A stretch of DNA of 64,000 bases from an uncultured Clostridia bacterium (GCA_947626145.1 CANQRB010000002.1:340465-404464); one strand, 5' to 3'; positions 41,911 to 50,171 are shown, counted from the first letter of the stretch. Translations and numbers: made by a program. The notes: generated from the sequence alone by a model not told the origin.

Positions 41911-42118
41911 AGATGTGAACGATTGGGTTGAAAATCTCAAAAATGCCATCATTCTTCAAGCGGTCAGTGATTACCGCGAGGCCGTGGCTATGGGCGACGC
42001 CCGTATGAAAAAGGAGTGCGAGAGCTTCTTTCGGTCAAGGTGGTATTCGGAGCTGACGGATATTGACGGCGAATACCTTTTAAGAAAGCTGCGGTCAAAA
42101 GCGAAGGAGGCGATATGA
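41900..42118 (+). CDS. Small phage protein of unknown function
   Basis: The protein has 72 residues ('MRFKDVNDWVENLKNAIILQ', 'MKKECESFFRSRWYSELTDI'), overlaps the helicase gene by 11 bp, and ends 1 bp before the next start. The helical, charged sequence recalls small DNA-binding or helicase-partner proteins; no motif is decisive. Confidence 0.7.
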   Translation: MRFKDVNDWVENLKNAIILQAVSDYREAVAMGDARMKKECESFFRSRWYSELTDIDGEYLLRKLRSKAKEAI

Positions 42119-42119
42119 T

Positions 42120-42539
42120 ATGACGGCAAGGGAATACTTAGGTCAGGCATACAGGATAGAACAGAGGATCAACTCAAAGGTGGAACAGGTCGCGTCACTG
42201 CGCGAGCTGTCACTCAAGGTCACAACGACCCTGTCCGACGCGCCGAAAGGGAGCCGCAATGTACACTCTAAAGAAAAGATAGTCACAAAGATGATCGATT
42301 TGGAAAACGAGATCAACGCGGACATAGACGCGCTTGTGGATTTGAAAAAGGAAATCCTGTCGGTCATAAAATCCGTTGAGCGGGTCGAGTATCGAACGCT
42401 GCTTGAGATGCGCTACCTTTGCTACAATTCATGGGAACAGATAGCCATAGGCATGGGCTACAGCCTTCAGCACGTTTTCCGGCTTCACAGTAAGGCGTTA
42501 AAAGAAATAAAAATAAAAGATGAGAGTAAATGTGATTGA
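42120..42539 (+). CDS. DUF1492/ArpU-like late regulator with sigma region-4 fold
   Basis: The protein has 139 residues. A helical N terminus ('YLGQAYRIEQRINSKVEQVA') leads to a C-terminal helix-turn-helix ('RYLCYNSWEQIAIGMGYSLQ', 'HVFRLHSKALKEIK') of sigma-70 region 4 type. Phage proteins of this kind (DUF1492, ArpU/RinA group) switch on late genes from a position just before the terminase region, as here. It is a good candidate controller of the downstream packaging and orphan promoters. Confidence 0.82.
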   Translation: MTAREYLGQAYRIEQRINSKVEQVASLRELSLKVTTTLSDAPKGSRNVHSKEKIVTKMIDLENEINADIDALVDLKKEILSVIKSVERVEYRTLLEMRYLCYNSWEQIAIGMGYSLQHVFRLHSKALKEIKIKDESKCD

Positions 42540-42830
42540 ATGAGAGTTATATATGTGTTAAAATGATAGAGTAGAAAGATAATCAAACGGACGTTCCAAG
42601 CGGAGCGTCCGTTTCGTTTTGAGGCGGATATCCTGCGCGTGTCGCCGCGTACAGCACACCACATACATAAATCCGCGCTTCAGCATTTTTCTGTGCCGGA
42701 TTAAAAAATGGCACGGTTTGTCACACCCTTACCACTTGTGCACAGGGTTGACTTGTGATATAGTATAATCGACAGAAAAGTAAACAGGGACGTTCCAAGC
42801 GGAGCGTCCTTTTCGTTTTGAGGTGATGCC
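42540..42830 (+). repeat. Intergenic region with a 35-bp direct repeat carrying hairpins
   Basis: Two copies, 42589-42624 and 42788-42823, are identical except for one or two bases. Each folds GGACGTTCC with GGAGCGTCC (9 pairs, one G-U) around AAGC and is followed by a T-rich TTTCGTTTTG, so each is probably a terminator. The second copy follows a TATAAT-like box near 42770. The 160 bp between the copies has no ORF. Confidence 0.6.
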
Positions 42831-43190
42831 ATGCCATACAGACCAAACAAACCGTGCCGGCATCCGGGATGCGCCGCGCTGGTCAAATCGACCGAAAGAT
42901 ACTGTGAAAAGCACAAGCCTCTGCACCCGGAGTACATAAGGTCGGCGGGCAGCCGAGGCTACGGCGGCAAATGGCGGAAGGTCAGCAGAGCGTATCTCCG
43001 GGAGCATCCTCTCTGCGTTGAATGTCTTAAGCGGGGACGGTACACCCCGGCCACGGTGGTGGACCACATCGTTCCTCATCGCGGCGACCGGAGCCTGTTC
43101 TGGGACGAGAGCAACTGGCAGAGTCTTTGTAAGCCGTGTCATGATAAAAAGACAGGACGGGAGGACAGCACTCCGACATACGGATACTGA
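42831..43190 (+). CDS. HNH endonuclease
   Basis: The protein has 119 residues: an N-terminal zinc site ('CRHPGCAALVKSTERYCEKH') and HNH motifs 'HPLCVECLKRG', 'VVDHIVPHRGDRSLFWDESN' and 'LCKPCHDKKTGRE'. HNH proteins beside terminases assist phage DNA packaging by specific cleavage. GAGGTGA precedes the start. It is separated from the small terminase by the accessory stretch 43.2-51.4 kb, which therefore looks like an insertion into the packaging module. Confidence 0.92.
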   Translation: MPYRPNKPCRHPGCAALVKSTERYCEKHKPLHPEYIRSAGSRGYGGKWRKVSRAYLREHPLCVECLKRGRYTPATVVDHIVPHRGDRSLFWDESNWQSLCKPCHDKKTGREDSTPTYGY

Positions 43191-43220
43191 GCCGATCTGT
43201 TAAATGTATCCGCGATAAAA

Positions 43221-43248
43221 CAAGAGCGCCGCTTTGACGACGCTCTTG
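43221..43248 (-). terminator. Terminator of the Rpn-family gene
   Basis: AAGAGCG pairs with CGCTCTT, with further CG pairs, just 5 bp after the minus-strand stop; on the minus strand TTGTTTTAT follows. Confidence 0.75.
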
Positions 43249-43252
43249 CAAG

Positions 43253-44260
43253 TTATGACTTCTTTATCTCTTTTTCGGGAATATGGAGGATTTCTGAAAT
43301 TCGCTCAGCCGGGATACCGGCGGCAAGAAATTTCTGCGCGGCCTGTATAAGCCCTTCCTGACGACCTCTGGCAAGACCCTCTTGACGGCCTTCCTGACGG
43401 CCTCTGGCGAGACCCTCTTGACGGCCTTCCTGACGGCCTCTGGCGAGACCCTTTTCAATTCCTCTTTGTTCCACGCCCTGACTCAGGTTGCACATCTCGG
43501 CAACATCTCCTTCCATCTGCTTAGCCATCTTTATATCGAACTCGCTTTTTAATATTTCCTTTTTTTCGACCGCGGGCATTTCGGATGACAAAAGAACATC
43601 CAAAAGCCGCAGCGCCCGGTTATATATCGTTTGCCGGGTTTTCCCAAGACATATCATTGTTATGTCCAGCAGGTCGTAGTTGGTCTCACTTTCCCTGACC
43701 TCACCAACTTGATTGTCCTCCGTTATCCTGTAGTGAGTAATGGTATTTTTTCTTTCCTCCGGCGGGTTCATACATATCCAGATGGAGTACACCTTTTTTA
43801 TGTTCCCAAAATCGGAGTGGACGAATTCCCTGCCGTACTGCGCCGAGATCATTCTGGCGCAGTAATATATGCCGCGTGTCACCAGAGGATACCCCGGATG
43901 GTATTGATTTTGCGCCTCAAGGTTCAGAATGAGTTTGATAAGCCCGTCTCCCGAAGGCGCCAGCGCGTCAAAACGGATGTCGTATGTGACCGTGCCCTCG
44001 TTTATGGAGTTGTCCTCGGAGTTGGCCCCATTGATTACCCCCTCGTCCGGATGAACCGGCCAAACTGATATCTGCGGGCTTCCCTCAATGTATTTTTCCG
44101 CTATATCCTTAACGTCGCAGTCTTTGTACTCCCGCACACATTCTTTCAGTACCCACGCGAGTATGCTTTTGTATGACAACAAACGTTTGCACACCTCGTC
44201 ATAGCGGGCTTTTTGCCCGGCGGCGTCAATGCTTTGCGACAATGGGGTCTCTTTTTCCAT
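43253..44260 (-). CDS. Rpn-family recombination-promoting nuclease / putative transposase (PD-(D/E)XK)
   Basis: The protein has 335 residues. The nuclease core is 'DIRFDALAPSGDGLIKLILN' with 'NLEAQNQYHPGYPLVTRGIYY', where Asp and ExQ replace the usual DxExK spacing as in Rpn proteins. The C terminus has a repeat, GLARGRQEGRQE three times, coded by a 36-bp tandem repeat. The start at 44260 is 6 bp after AGAGGTG; an ATG at 44269 overlaps the site. It is on the opposite strand to all surrounding phage genes and has its own promoter and terminator, so it is a self-contained moron or transferred gene. Confidence 0.85.
   Translation of the reverse strand: MEKETPLSQSIDAAGQKARYDEVCKRLLSYKSILAWVLKECVREYKDCDVKDIAEKYIEGSPQISVWPVHPDEGVINGANSEDNSINEGTVTYDIRFDALAPSGDGLIKLILNLEAQNQYHPGYPLVTRGIYYCARMISAQYGREFVHSDFGNIKKVYSIWICMNPPEERKNTITHYRITEDNQVGEVRESETNYDLLDITMICLGKTRQTIYNRALRLLDVLLSSEMPAVEKKEILKSEFDIKMAKQMEGDVAEMCNLSQGVEQRGIEKGLARGRQEGRQEGLARGRQEGRQEGLARGRQEGLIQAAQKFLAAGIPAERISEILHIPEKEIKKS
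43357..43453. repeat. 36-bp tandem repeat within the Rpn-family gene
   Basis: About 2.7 copies of a 36-bp unit (CCTGACGGCCTCTGGCGAGA plus 16 bp) with few differences. It encodes the repeat GLARGRQEGRQE, keeps the reading frame, and could change length by slippage. Confidence 0.9.
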
Positions 44261-44295
44261 GGGAAACACCTCTTTTCTTGCGCTGTCTTGAATAC

Positions 44296-44324
44296 ATTAT
44301 ACACCATAACCGAAAAAATTGCAA
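44296..44324 (-). promoter_or_regulatory. Promoter of the Rpn-family gene
   Basis: On the minus strand TTGCAA (44319-44324), a 17-bp spacer, TATAAT (44296-44301), 35 bp before the start codon. Confidence 0.8.
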
Positions 44325-44656
44325 GGGGTACGGGCATTTTATTTTAAGTATATATTTTAGACAGAAAAATATCCCCCAGGGGGAGGTCAAATCTTACTGA
44401 AATTTCATTCACAAGACCGCCGCCCCCTCTCGCGTAAATTTTCGCAAAATTAAAGACCGGGGGTATGGAACGCCGGCGCGAAATGTGCCGGGAACACCGT
44501 TACGGCGGGCTTTAAGCGACGTTTTAAATCGTCACCCGCCCGGATTGCAAAAAAGTGCTTAAAAGCCCATAACGGCGGACTTTTTCGGCGCTTTTTTCAA
44601 AAATGAAAAAACGTGAAAATTTGATAAAAAACAGATGTTTTTCGAGGGTAAATTTA
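44325..44656. other. Intergenic region, no gene seen
   Basis: GC-rich short palindromes (ATCCCCCAGGGGGAGG near 44370, GGGTATGGAACGCC near 44461) and repeated GGCGG(A/G)CTTT motifs (44503, 44574). It could hold a packaging-related or regulatory site; nothing specific is recognised. Confidence 0.3.
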
Positions 44657-44953
44657 ATGCTGACAGAGGAACAGAAGCAAAAAATATGGCGGCTGAGACT
44701 TGAGGGCCGGGGTTACACAAGCATAGCGGCGGAATTGAAGCTGCCGCTTTCTCCGGTAAAGTCCTACTGCCGTTACCGGGGCTTGACCGGAGCCGGAAAA
44801 GCAGCGGCAATGAACGCCGCGCTCACCGTTGACAAGCGTGTGTTTTGCCGCCAATGCGGGAAACGGCTGCGTCACACTCCCGGAAAAAAGAAGAAAAAAT
44901 TCTGCTCGGACTATTGCAGGAAAAAATACTGGAGGGACAAAAATGATAACTGA
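44657..44953 (+). CDS. HTH and zinc-ribbon phage protein
   Basis: The protein has 98 residues. An N-terminal sigma-region-4-like helix-turn-helix ('EEQKQKIWRLRLEGRGYTSI', 'AAELKLPLSPVKSYCRYRGL') is followed by a CxxC...CxxxC zinc ribbon ('CRQCGKRLRHTPGKKKKKFC', 'SDYC'). The start at 44657 follows GAGGG; an earlier in-frame ATG at 44603 lacks a site. Such proteins sit in front of recombinase or methyltransferase genes. It overlaps the methyltransferase by 11 bp. Confidence 0.8.
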   Translation: MLTEEQKQKIWRLRLEGRGYTSIAAELKLPLSPVKSYCRYRGLTGAGKAAAMNAALTVDKRVFCRQCGKRLRHTPGKKKKKFCSDYCRKKYWRDKNDN

Positions 44954-46253
44954 AATCGAACCGAAGGCTATGGCCGGAACCGTACCGGTCTACTGCGCTC
45001 ATGACAAAATAGTGGAGACCGACGCCCTTGTGGGCAATCCGAGAAACCCCAACAAGCACCCGAAGGAGCAGGTGACCGCTCTCGCCAAAATCATAAAGCG
45101 GCAGGGCTGGCGGCACCCGATAGTGGTGTCCAACCGCTCCGGTTTCGTGGTGAAAGGCCACGGGCGGCTGATGGCGGCGAAGGAGCTGGGAGCCACCCAT
45201 GTTCCGGTTGATTATCAGGACTATGAGAGCGAGGCTTCTGAATACGCCGACCTCATGGCCGACAATAAAATACAGGAGTTTTCGGAGCTGGACGCGAAGC
45301 TGTCGGCTGATATACTGCTCGACATAAAGAACTCAGGCGACATAGAGCTTGAGATGTCCGCCTTTACCGAGGAGGCCCTTAACGAGCTGCTGGCTAAAGG
45401 AGAGAAAGGCTCCGCAAAAGACGATGGCTTTGACGTTGAAGCGGAATTGGAAAAACCATGCTTCTCAAAGCCGGGAGATATATGGCATCTCGGAAAACAC
45501 AAAGTAATTTGCGGAGACTCCACTTTACCTGAAACATATAAAACTCTGCTCGGTGATACAAAGGTAAATCTTGTATGTACCGATCCGCCATATTTCGTTG
45601 CTCTTCAAAGCGCTTCCGGCACAATCAAAAATGATGATCTCAATGACAAGGATGGGTATGAATTTTTAATTAAGGCGTTTAACTGTCTGCGAGACAGTAT
45701 GGCGAAGGACGCGAGCATTTATGTGTTTTACGCGACGGCAAAGGGCAGGATTTTTCATGACGCGTTTGAAGATGCCGGGTTTAAGGTGGGCGCCGGGCTG
45801 GTATGGAAAAAAGACAGGCTTGTACTCACCAGAACAGATTGGAAATACATACACGAGCCGATCCTTTGGGGATGGCGTAAAGACGGCAAGCATAAGTGGT
45901 ATGGCGATCAGAAACAGATAACGGTGTTTGAGTTCGCCAGAATAAAAAGCTCTAAAGAGGAGGGACACGGTCATCCCTCAAGTAAACCCGTGCCGCTCAT
46001 TGGATATCTGGTGGAACAGTGTACGGCTTCAAACGGAATAGTACTTGACAGCTTTCTCGGATCGGCATCGACGCTGATCGCGTGTGAGCAGCTCAACAGA
46101 ATATGTTACGGAATTGAGCTGGAACCCAAATTTGTGGACGTCGCGGTAATGAGGTATATATCAACCGTAGGAAATTCTGAAAGCGTGTATGTGATGCGAA
46201 ACGGAGAGCGGATTCCCTACTCCGACCTTGTTAAAGAGGTGGAGCGCGGATGA
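44943..46253 (+). CDS. ParB-like domain fused to DNA methyltransferase
   Basis: The protein has 436 residues. The N-terminal ParB/Srx-like domain (about 20-115) has 'NPRNPNKHPKEQVTALAKII' and 'VVKGHGRLMAAKELG'. The C-terminal methyltransferase has the catalytic DPPY at 214-217 before the SAM-binding FxGxG-like 'DSFLGSASTLIACEQLNRIC', so it is of the beta type and methylates adenine N6 or cytosine N4. No restriction partner is seen, so it probably protects phage DNA or alters regulation. The start follows GGAGGG. It overlaps the next gene by 4 bp. Confidence 0.92.
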   Translation: MITEIEPKAMAGTVPVYCAHDKIVETDALVGNPRNPNKHPKEQVTALAKIIKRQGWRHPIVVSNRSGFVVKGHGRLMAAKELGATHVPVDYQDYESEASEYADLMADNKIQEFSELDAKLSADILLDIKNSGDIELEMSAFTEEALNELLAKGEKGSAKDDGFDVEAELEKPCFSKPGDIWHLGKHKVICGDSTLPETYKTLLGDTKVNLVCTDPPYFVALQSASGTIKNDDLNDKDGYEFLIKAFNCLRDSMAKDASIYVFYATAKGRIFHDAFEDAGFKVGAGLVWKKDRLVLTRTDWKYIHEPILWGWRKDGKHKWYGDQKQITVFEFARIKSSKEEGHGHPSSKPVPLIGYLVEQCTASNGIVLDSFLGSASTLIACEQLNRICYGIELEPKFVDVAVMRYISTVGNSESVYVMRNGERIPYSDLVKEVERG

Positions 46254-47122
46254 TGGCTGAACTCCTAAAAAAAGAAAAAACAGCAATCGAGAGACTCAAA
46301 GCATTTGAACCCACCGATGGCTATTACATTGCATACAGCGGAGGCAAGGACAGCGACTGTATCCGTATATTGGCGGAGCTGGCCGATGTAAAGCGCGACC
46401 TTATTCACAATCTCACTTCCGTTGACGCGCCGGAAACGGTCAGGTATGTAAAATCCATTCCGGATGTGGAAATAGAAAAGCCGCGATATGCCGATGGGGA
46501 ACGTATAACCATGTGGAATCTTATCGTGAAAAAGGGTACTCCTCCCATGCGCCTTTCGCGCTATTGCTGTTCAAACCTAAAGGAGAGCGGAGGCAAGGGC
46601 CGCATAACCGTCACGGGGGTGCGTTGGGCTGAAAGCAGTAACCGAAAAGAACACTCAGATGTTGTTCAACTGCTGGGCAAGCCCAAGTCCACGCAAAAGC
46701 TGGCCGATGAATATGGCGCGGAGTATCGGATAACCCGTCAGGGAGCTTTAGTCATGAATGATGACAACGATGAAAACAGGCGCATGGTCGAACACTGTTA
46801 TCGGACGCGGAAAACGATGGTCAATCCAATCGTTGACTGGACGGACGAGGACGTGTGGGATTTTTTGAAGCACTATGGCTGCGAGTCAAATCCACTGTAC
46901 AAGTGCGGTTTTAAGCGGATAGGCTGCATAGGCTGTCCGATGGCGTCAAAGAAAAAGCGGGAAAAGGAATTTATTATGTGGCCGAAATATAAGGAAGCGT
47001 ACATAAGAGCCTTTGACCGTATGATACAGCGCCGCATAGAGCGCGGCATAGCGAGGAACGATGATGAAGCGCCCAACTGGAAAACGGGAGAGGACGTGAT
47101 GAATTGGTGGCTGAACATATGA
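46250..47122 (+). CDS. Phosphoadenosine phosphosulfate reductase family protein
   Basis: The protein has 290 residues with an N-type ATP pyrophosphatase loop SGGKDS (30-35), 'CNLTSVDAPETV'-like PAPS region, 'TVTGVRWAESSNRKE', 'NPIVDWTDEDVWDFLKHYGC' and a C-terminal cysteine group ('YKCGFKRIGCIGCPMA'). Cellular members reduce PAPS or activate substrates; relatives such as DndC act in DNA phosphorothioation. No other dnd genes are here. Its ATGA overlap with a DNA methyltransferase suggests a DNA-modification or nucleotide role, which is inference. Confidence 0.88.
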   Translation: MMAELLKKEKTAIERLKAFEPTDGYYIAYSGGKDSDCIRILAELADVKRDLIHNLTSVDAPETVRYVKSIPDVEIEKPRYADGERITMWNLIVKKGTPPMRLSRYCCSNLKESGGKGRITVTGVRWAESSNRKEHSDVVQLLGKPKSTQKLADEYGAEYRITRQGALVMNDDNDENRRMVEHCYRTRKTMVNPIVDWTDEDVWDFLKHYGCESNPLYKCGFKRIGCIGCPMASKKKREKEFIMWPKYKEAYIRAFDRMIQRRIERGIARNDDEAPNWKTGEDVMNWWLNI

Positions 47123-47167
47123 CGCTCGGCAGCTTGTTCGACGAGAGTCTGACTTAGGTAAAATGAT

Positions 47168-48178
47168 ATGTACATAGGTTTAATTGACGTTGATGGACAT
47201 AATTTCCCAAATTTGTGCCTGATGAAGATATCAGCCTATCATAAATCTCTCGGTGACACAGTTGAATGGTACTCAAGGGAGCGAAAGATATATGACCGGG
47301 TATATATGTCGCGTGTATTTAATGACGCATATTCATCTGATATATCTGAACCCGAAAACGCTTTTGAGGTCATAAAAGGTGGGACAGGCTATGCCATTAA
47401 AGAGGAAAATGGTCAAGAAGTATATCACAAAGAGCTTGATGGCTCTCTTTCGCAAGAAATCGAACACATCTATCCGGACTATTCTCTTTACCCTCAATAT
47501 ACAGGTTATGGCAGGTTAAAGCTCTGTAGTCAAAAAGCGTTTGGATTTCTCACCCGTGGTTGTCCGAGAGCGTGTGCTTTTTGCCACGTTGTGCCAAAGG
47601 AAGGTCGGTGCAGTTATAAGGTTGCAGATTTATGTGAGTTTTGGTCTGGTCAGGGTAATATATGTCTTAGCGATCCCAATATTTTAGCCTGTAAGGATGT
47701 GCCAGAGCTTCTGCAACAGCTCATTTCTTCCGGTGCAAAAATAGATTTTAACCAAGGCTTAGACGCCCGATTGATCACGCCGGAAAAAGCAGAATTGCTT
47801 GCAAGGATGAAGTTAAAGCTGCCCCACTTTGCTATGGATAGGATGAGCGATATGGAAGTTGTTAAACGAGGACTAAAACTTTACGTAGACTCATGGAAGC
47901 GAGTACATAAAAATGATAAGCGTGGCTCAGATTGGAATTGGAGAAAAGCAAAAGTTTTTTGTCTAACTAACTTTGACACATCCCACGAAGAGGATATGGA
48001 ACGTATACGCGCAATTCAGGAGTGTGAATGTTGGCCGTATGTTATGATATATAACAAACCGTCTGCGCCGCAAATTACACGACGGCTGCAAAGATGGACA
48101 AATAACCCCTTCTGTTATTCGCAAGCCAAAACCTTTGAGGATTATGTAAAATTTTCATACAAAAGTAGTTCATCGTAA
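47168..48178 (+). CDS. Radical SAM protein with B12-binding-like N terminus
   Basis: The protein has 336 residues. The N terminus 'MYIGLIDVDGHNFPNLCLMK' is like a cobalamin-binding-type Rossmann domain. The 4Fe-4S cluster site is C132, C136, C139 in RGCPRACAFCHV, followed by 'LSDPNILACKDVPELLQQLI' and 'FNQGLDARLITPEKAELLAR'. The substrate is unknown. The gene is clearly richer in A+T than its neighbours and starts without a strong ribosome-binding site. It stands between a PAPS-reductase-like gene and a SAM synthetase, suggesting a SAM-using modification cassette. Confidence 0.88.
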   Translation: MYIGLIDVDGHNFPNLCLMKISAYHKSLGDTVEWYSRERKIYDRVYMSRVFNDAYSSDISEPENAFEVIKGGTGYAIKEENGQEVYHKELDGSLSQEIEHIYPDYSLYPQYTGYGRLKLCSQKAFGFLTRGCPRACAFCHVVPKEGRCSYKVADLCEFWSGQGNICLSDPNILACKDVPELLQQLISSGAKIDFNQGLDARLITPEKAELLARMKLKLPHFAMDRMSDMEVVKRGLKLYVDSWKRVHKNDKRGSDWNWRKAKVFCLTNFDTSHEEDMERIRAIQECECWPYVMIYNKPSAPQITRRLQRWTNNPFCYSQAKTFEDYVKFSYKSSSS

Positions 48179-48197
48179 TCGAGAGGAGGAAAAATAA

Positions 48198-49258
48198 ATG
48201 ACGGAAAAAGTAAACCCCTGCCATCCCGATAAGGTGGCGGACAGAATAGCCGGAGCGATAGTGGACATCGCTTACGCGGCGGAGGACGACCCGAAAATAG
48301 CCGTCGAGGCGTTGGTTGGCCACGGCGTTTGCCATGTCATAATTGAGACCACGGCCCGGCTCGACCGGAGCGCAATAGCGGCGGCCATAGCACGAATCGC
48401 CGGCCCCGTGGCGGCGGACATAGTTATCGTTGAGCAGGATAAGCTCCTGTCAGAAAATCAGTCCGGCGGTTTCCGCTGCGGCGACAACGGCATCTTCAAA
48501 GGCGTTCCTCTGACGGAGGAGCAGTTGAGACTGTCCGATATCGCCCGGAGAATTTTCGAGCGTTACCCCTGTGACGGAAAATACATTCTCGATGGGGACA
48601 GGCTCATCATCTGCCAAAGCAGCGCCACCGCCGAATATTTGAAGGACGCCTTTCCGGGGGCGGAGGTCAACCCCATCGGCGACTGGACCGGCGGAACGGA
48701 TGTGGATACCGGCGCGGTAAACCACGGGCATAGGAAAGCCGATTCCCATACGCCGTGCGTGGATTATTTTCCACAATACTGCGTCAAAGAACCGCTCGGA
48801 ATACATAAAGTATTCCGAGGAACCTTTTCCTTGTCTTGTGAAAAATTCTCTTCCGCACGGTCCTATGGAGTTTTGGATGAGTGGAATTTCACTTAGACAA
48901 GGCAAAAAGCGCAGGAAGGCTTGACGCCTGCCGAGCATTTTTAACGCAGTATAAGGGGAATTCCGCCATCCAAAACCGTATGTGGATCGGCTTCCCTATG
49001 CCCCGGCTCGGCAGCGACATGGCCGACAGCGTAACGGGCGGCGGCCTTCACGGAAAGGACCTATCCAAAGCCGATGTGTCCGTGAACATTCACGCCTTTC
49101 TCAAGGCTCAGCGGCTCGGAAGGCCGGTGGAGCTGTCCTGCGCCATCGGCGACAAAACTGTTGACGGCCTCCCCTATGAGGACATTGTCCGCGAGGCGAG
49201 GGAGTTTATCGACTCTATCGGAGGCTTTGAAAAATTCGCCGAGTGGGGCTTGTACTAA
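48198..49258 (+). pseudogene. metK: Phage S-adenosylmethionine synthetase gene interrupted by a small insertion
   Basis: The 5' part (48198-48722) encodes 'MTEKVNPCHPDKVADRIAGA', 'KLLSENQSGGFRCGDNGIFK' and ends in 'GDWTGGTDVDTGAVN'. The 3' part (49004-49258) resumes with 'RLGSDMADSVTGGGLHGKDL' and runs to 'GGFEKFAEWGLY'. Between them 281 bp (48723-49003) have inverted-repeat ends, shift the frame by two and bring stop codons. Removing exactly these 281 bp joins ...GAVN-RLGSDM... in frame, matching the family. The enzyme makes SAM from methionine and ATP; as sequenced it is probably inactive. GAGGAGG precedes the start. Confidence 0.85.
48723..49003. mobile_element. 281-bp inverted-repeat (MITE-like) insertion in metK
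   Basis: The ends (48726-48751 and 48978-49003) are inverted repeats of 26 bp with about three mismatches (GGGCATAGG...CCCATAC against GTATGTGG...CTATGCCC). Inside are further hairpins: GTGGA/TCCAC (about 48759), GGAATAC/GTATTCC (about 48799) and a long pair CCTTGTCT.../...AGACAAGG (about 48829-48902). It encodes no protein. No clear target duplication can be read. Such a layered palindrome fits a non-autonomous transposon. Confidence 0.7.
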
Positions 49259-49269
49259 TAGGTGTACTA

Positions 49270-49338
49270 TACACAAATTCACCCCGCGATGTTTGTGTAC
49301 TATACATACTTGATATTGTGCGAAAAGTACGGTAATAT
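49270..49338 (+). promoter_or_regulatory. Dyad-plus-promoter unit 1
   Basis: Dyad TACACAAA (49270-49277) and TTTGTGTA (49292-49299); -35 TTGATA (49310-49315); 17-bp spacer; -10 TAATAT (49333-49338). The downstream half-site begins 17 bp before the -35 box. It drives the gene at 49370. Confidence 0.75.
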
Positions 49339-49369
49339 GGCGGTAACCTAAGAAAGCGAGGAATGTACA

Positions 49370-50038
49370 ATGGAAATCAAGTATGAAAAAACCGGCGCGG
49401 AGCGCAAGGCTCTGGCCCAGGCGGTCAGCGAGGTAATCGGAGAGCCGATGAAATATCTCGGCGCACCCACCTTCGGCTATGAGATCACCGATTGGTACAC
49501 GGTGACCCGCGAGGGCAACCTTGACGTGTTCGACAGGGCCGACTCAGAGGAGGTCGAGAACCTCATCGAGAGACTGGCGGAGCTTGGGTTTGAACCGCTG
49601 CCCGCCAAGGAGACCGGGAATGATGAACCCGCGGGTCTAACCGTCAAGGTACCGCTTGAAAACGCCGCTGTCGGCAATCTCACAAACCTTCTGGAAGCGA
49701 AGGGAGGACTCATAAAGAAGGCGCTCGGTGTGGCGGAGCTGCCGGTCGAGGTCGGTAGCGAAACCGTGGCTTTCCCGTGGTTCGCCGAGCTGCCGGAGCC
49801 CGAGGAGGTGAAGGCTTACACCCACCTCATTTCCGCCATATGCAAAATGAGCGCGGCTCAAAGACGCATCAACGCTAAGGAGAAGCCTGTTGAAAATGAA
49901 AAGTACGCCTTCCGCTGCTTCCTTCTCCGTCTCGGTTTCATTGGCGCCGAGTATAAGGCCGAGCGAAAAATTCTGCTGAGGAACTTCGAGGGCTCCTCGG
50001 CATACAGAGGAGGGGCGAAAAATGAGCTTCCCGAATAG
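49370..50038 (+). CDS. Phage protein of the 'virulence-associated' orphan type, function unknown
   Basis: The protein has 222 residues and begins 'MEIKYEKTGAERKALAQAVS', then 'EPMKYLGAPTFGYEITDWYT' and 'REGNLDVFDRADSEEVENLI'. This N-terminal pattern recurs in Clostridia phages and conjugative elements, often labelled virulence protein without evidence. No catalytic motif or membrane segment is visible. GCGAGGAATGT precedes the start. It has its own promoter with an upstream dyad, and a DUF4314 remnant overlaps its end. Confidence 0.7.
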   Translation: MEIKYEKTGAERKALAQAVSEVIGEPMKYLGAPTFGYEITDWYTVTREGNLDVFDRADSEEVENLIERLAELGFEPLPAKETGNDEPAGLTVKVPLENAAVGNLTNLLEAKGGLIKKALGVAELPVEVGSETVAFPWFAELPEPEEVKAYTHLISAICKMSAAQRRINAKEKPVENEKYAFRCFLLRLGFIGAEYKAERKILLRNFEGSSAYRGGAKNELPE

Positions 50039-50171
50039 GGAGACCGTGGAGCGGATAACGGCGGCCTGGGAGTGGTATACGGCGTTGATGAATGCCGCAC
50101 CGTTAAGGACTGAGCCATTGTGTAGTATGCGCACATATACACAAAATAAAGTGTGTATCATTGTGTACTAA
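50022..50171 (+). pseudogene. Internally deleted DUF4314 gene remnant
   Basis: The frame opens with a fine ribosome-binding site (GAGGAGG) and 'MSFPNRETVERITAAWE', the DUF4314 N terminus. It then runs into unrelated residues and a stop at 50171. The +1 frame just after holds 'VVYGVDECRTVKD' and a stop, which looks like the DUF4314 C terminus. So the middle of the gene (normally about 70-80 residues) has been lost with a frame change. The frame's tail overlaps dyad-plus-promoter unit 2. Confidence 0.65.

Noticed and set aside
43357..43453. CRISPR-like repeats of 36 bp
   Set aside because: The units are directly adjacent with no spacers, stay in frame and encode an amino-acid repeat; no cas genes are present.
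46250..47122. DndC-type phosphorothioation system
   Set aside because: Only one PAPS-reductase-like gene is present; DndA/IscS, DndB, DndD and DndE homologues are absent from the window.
48850..49000. Programmed frameshift in metK
   Set aside because: The two coding parts are separated by 281 bp with inverted-repeat ends and stop codons, not by a slippery site, so an insertion explains it better.
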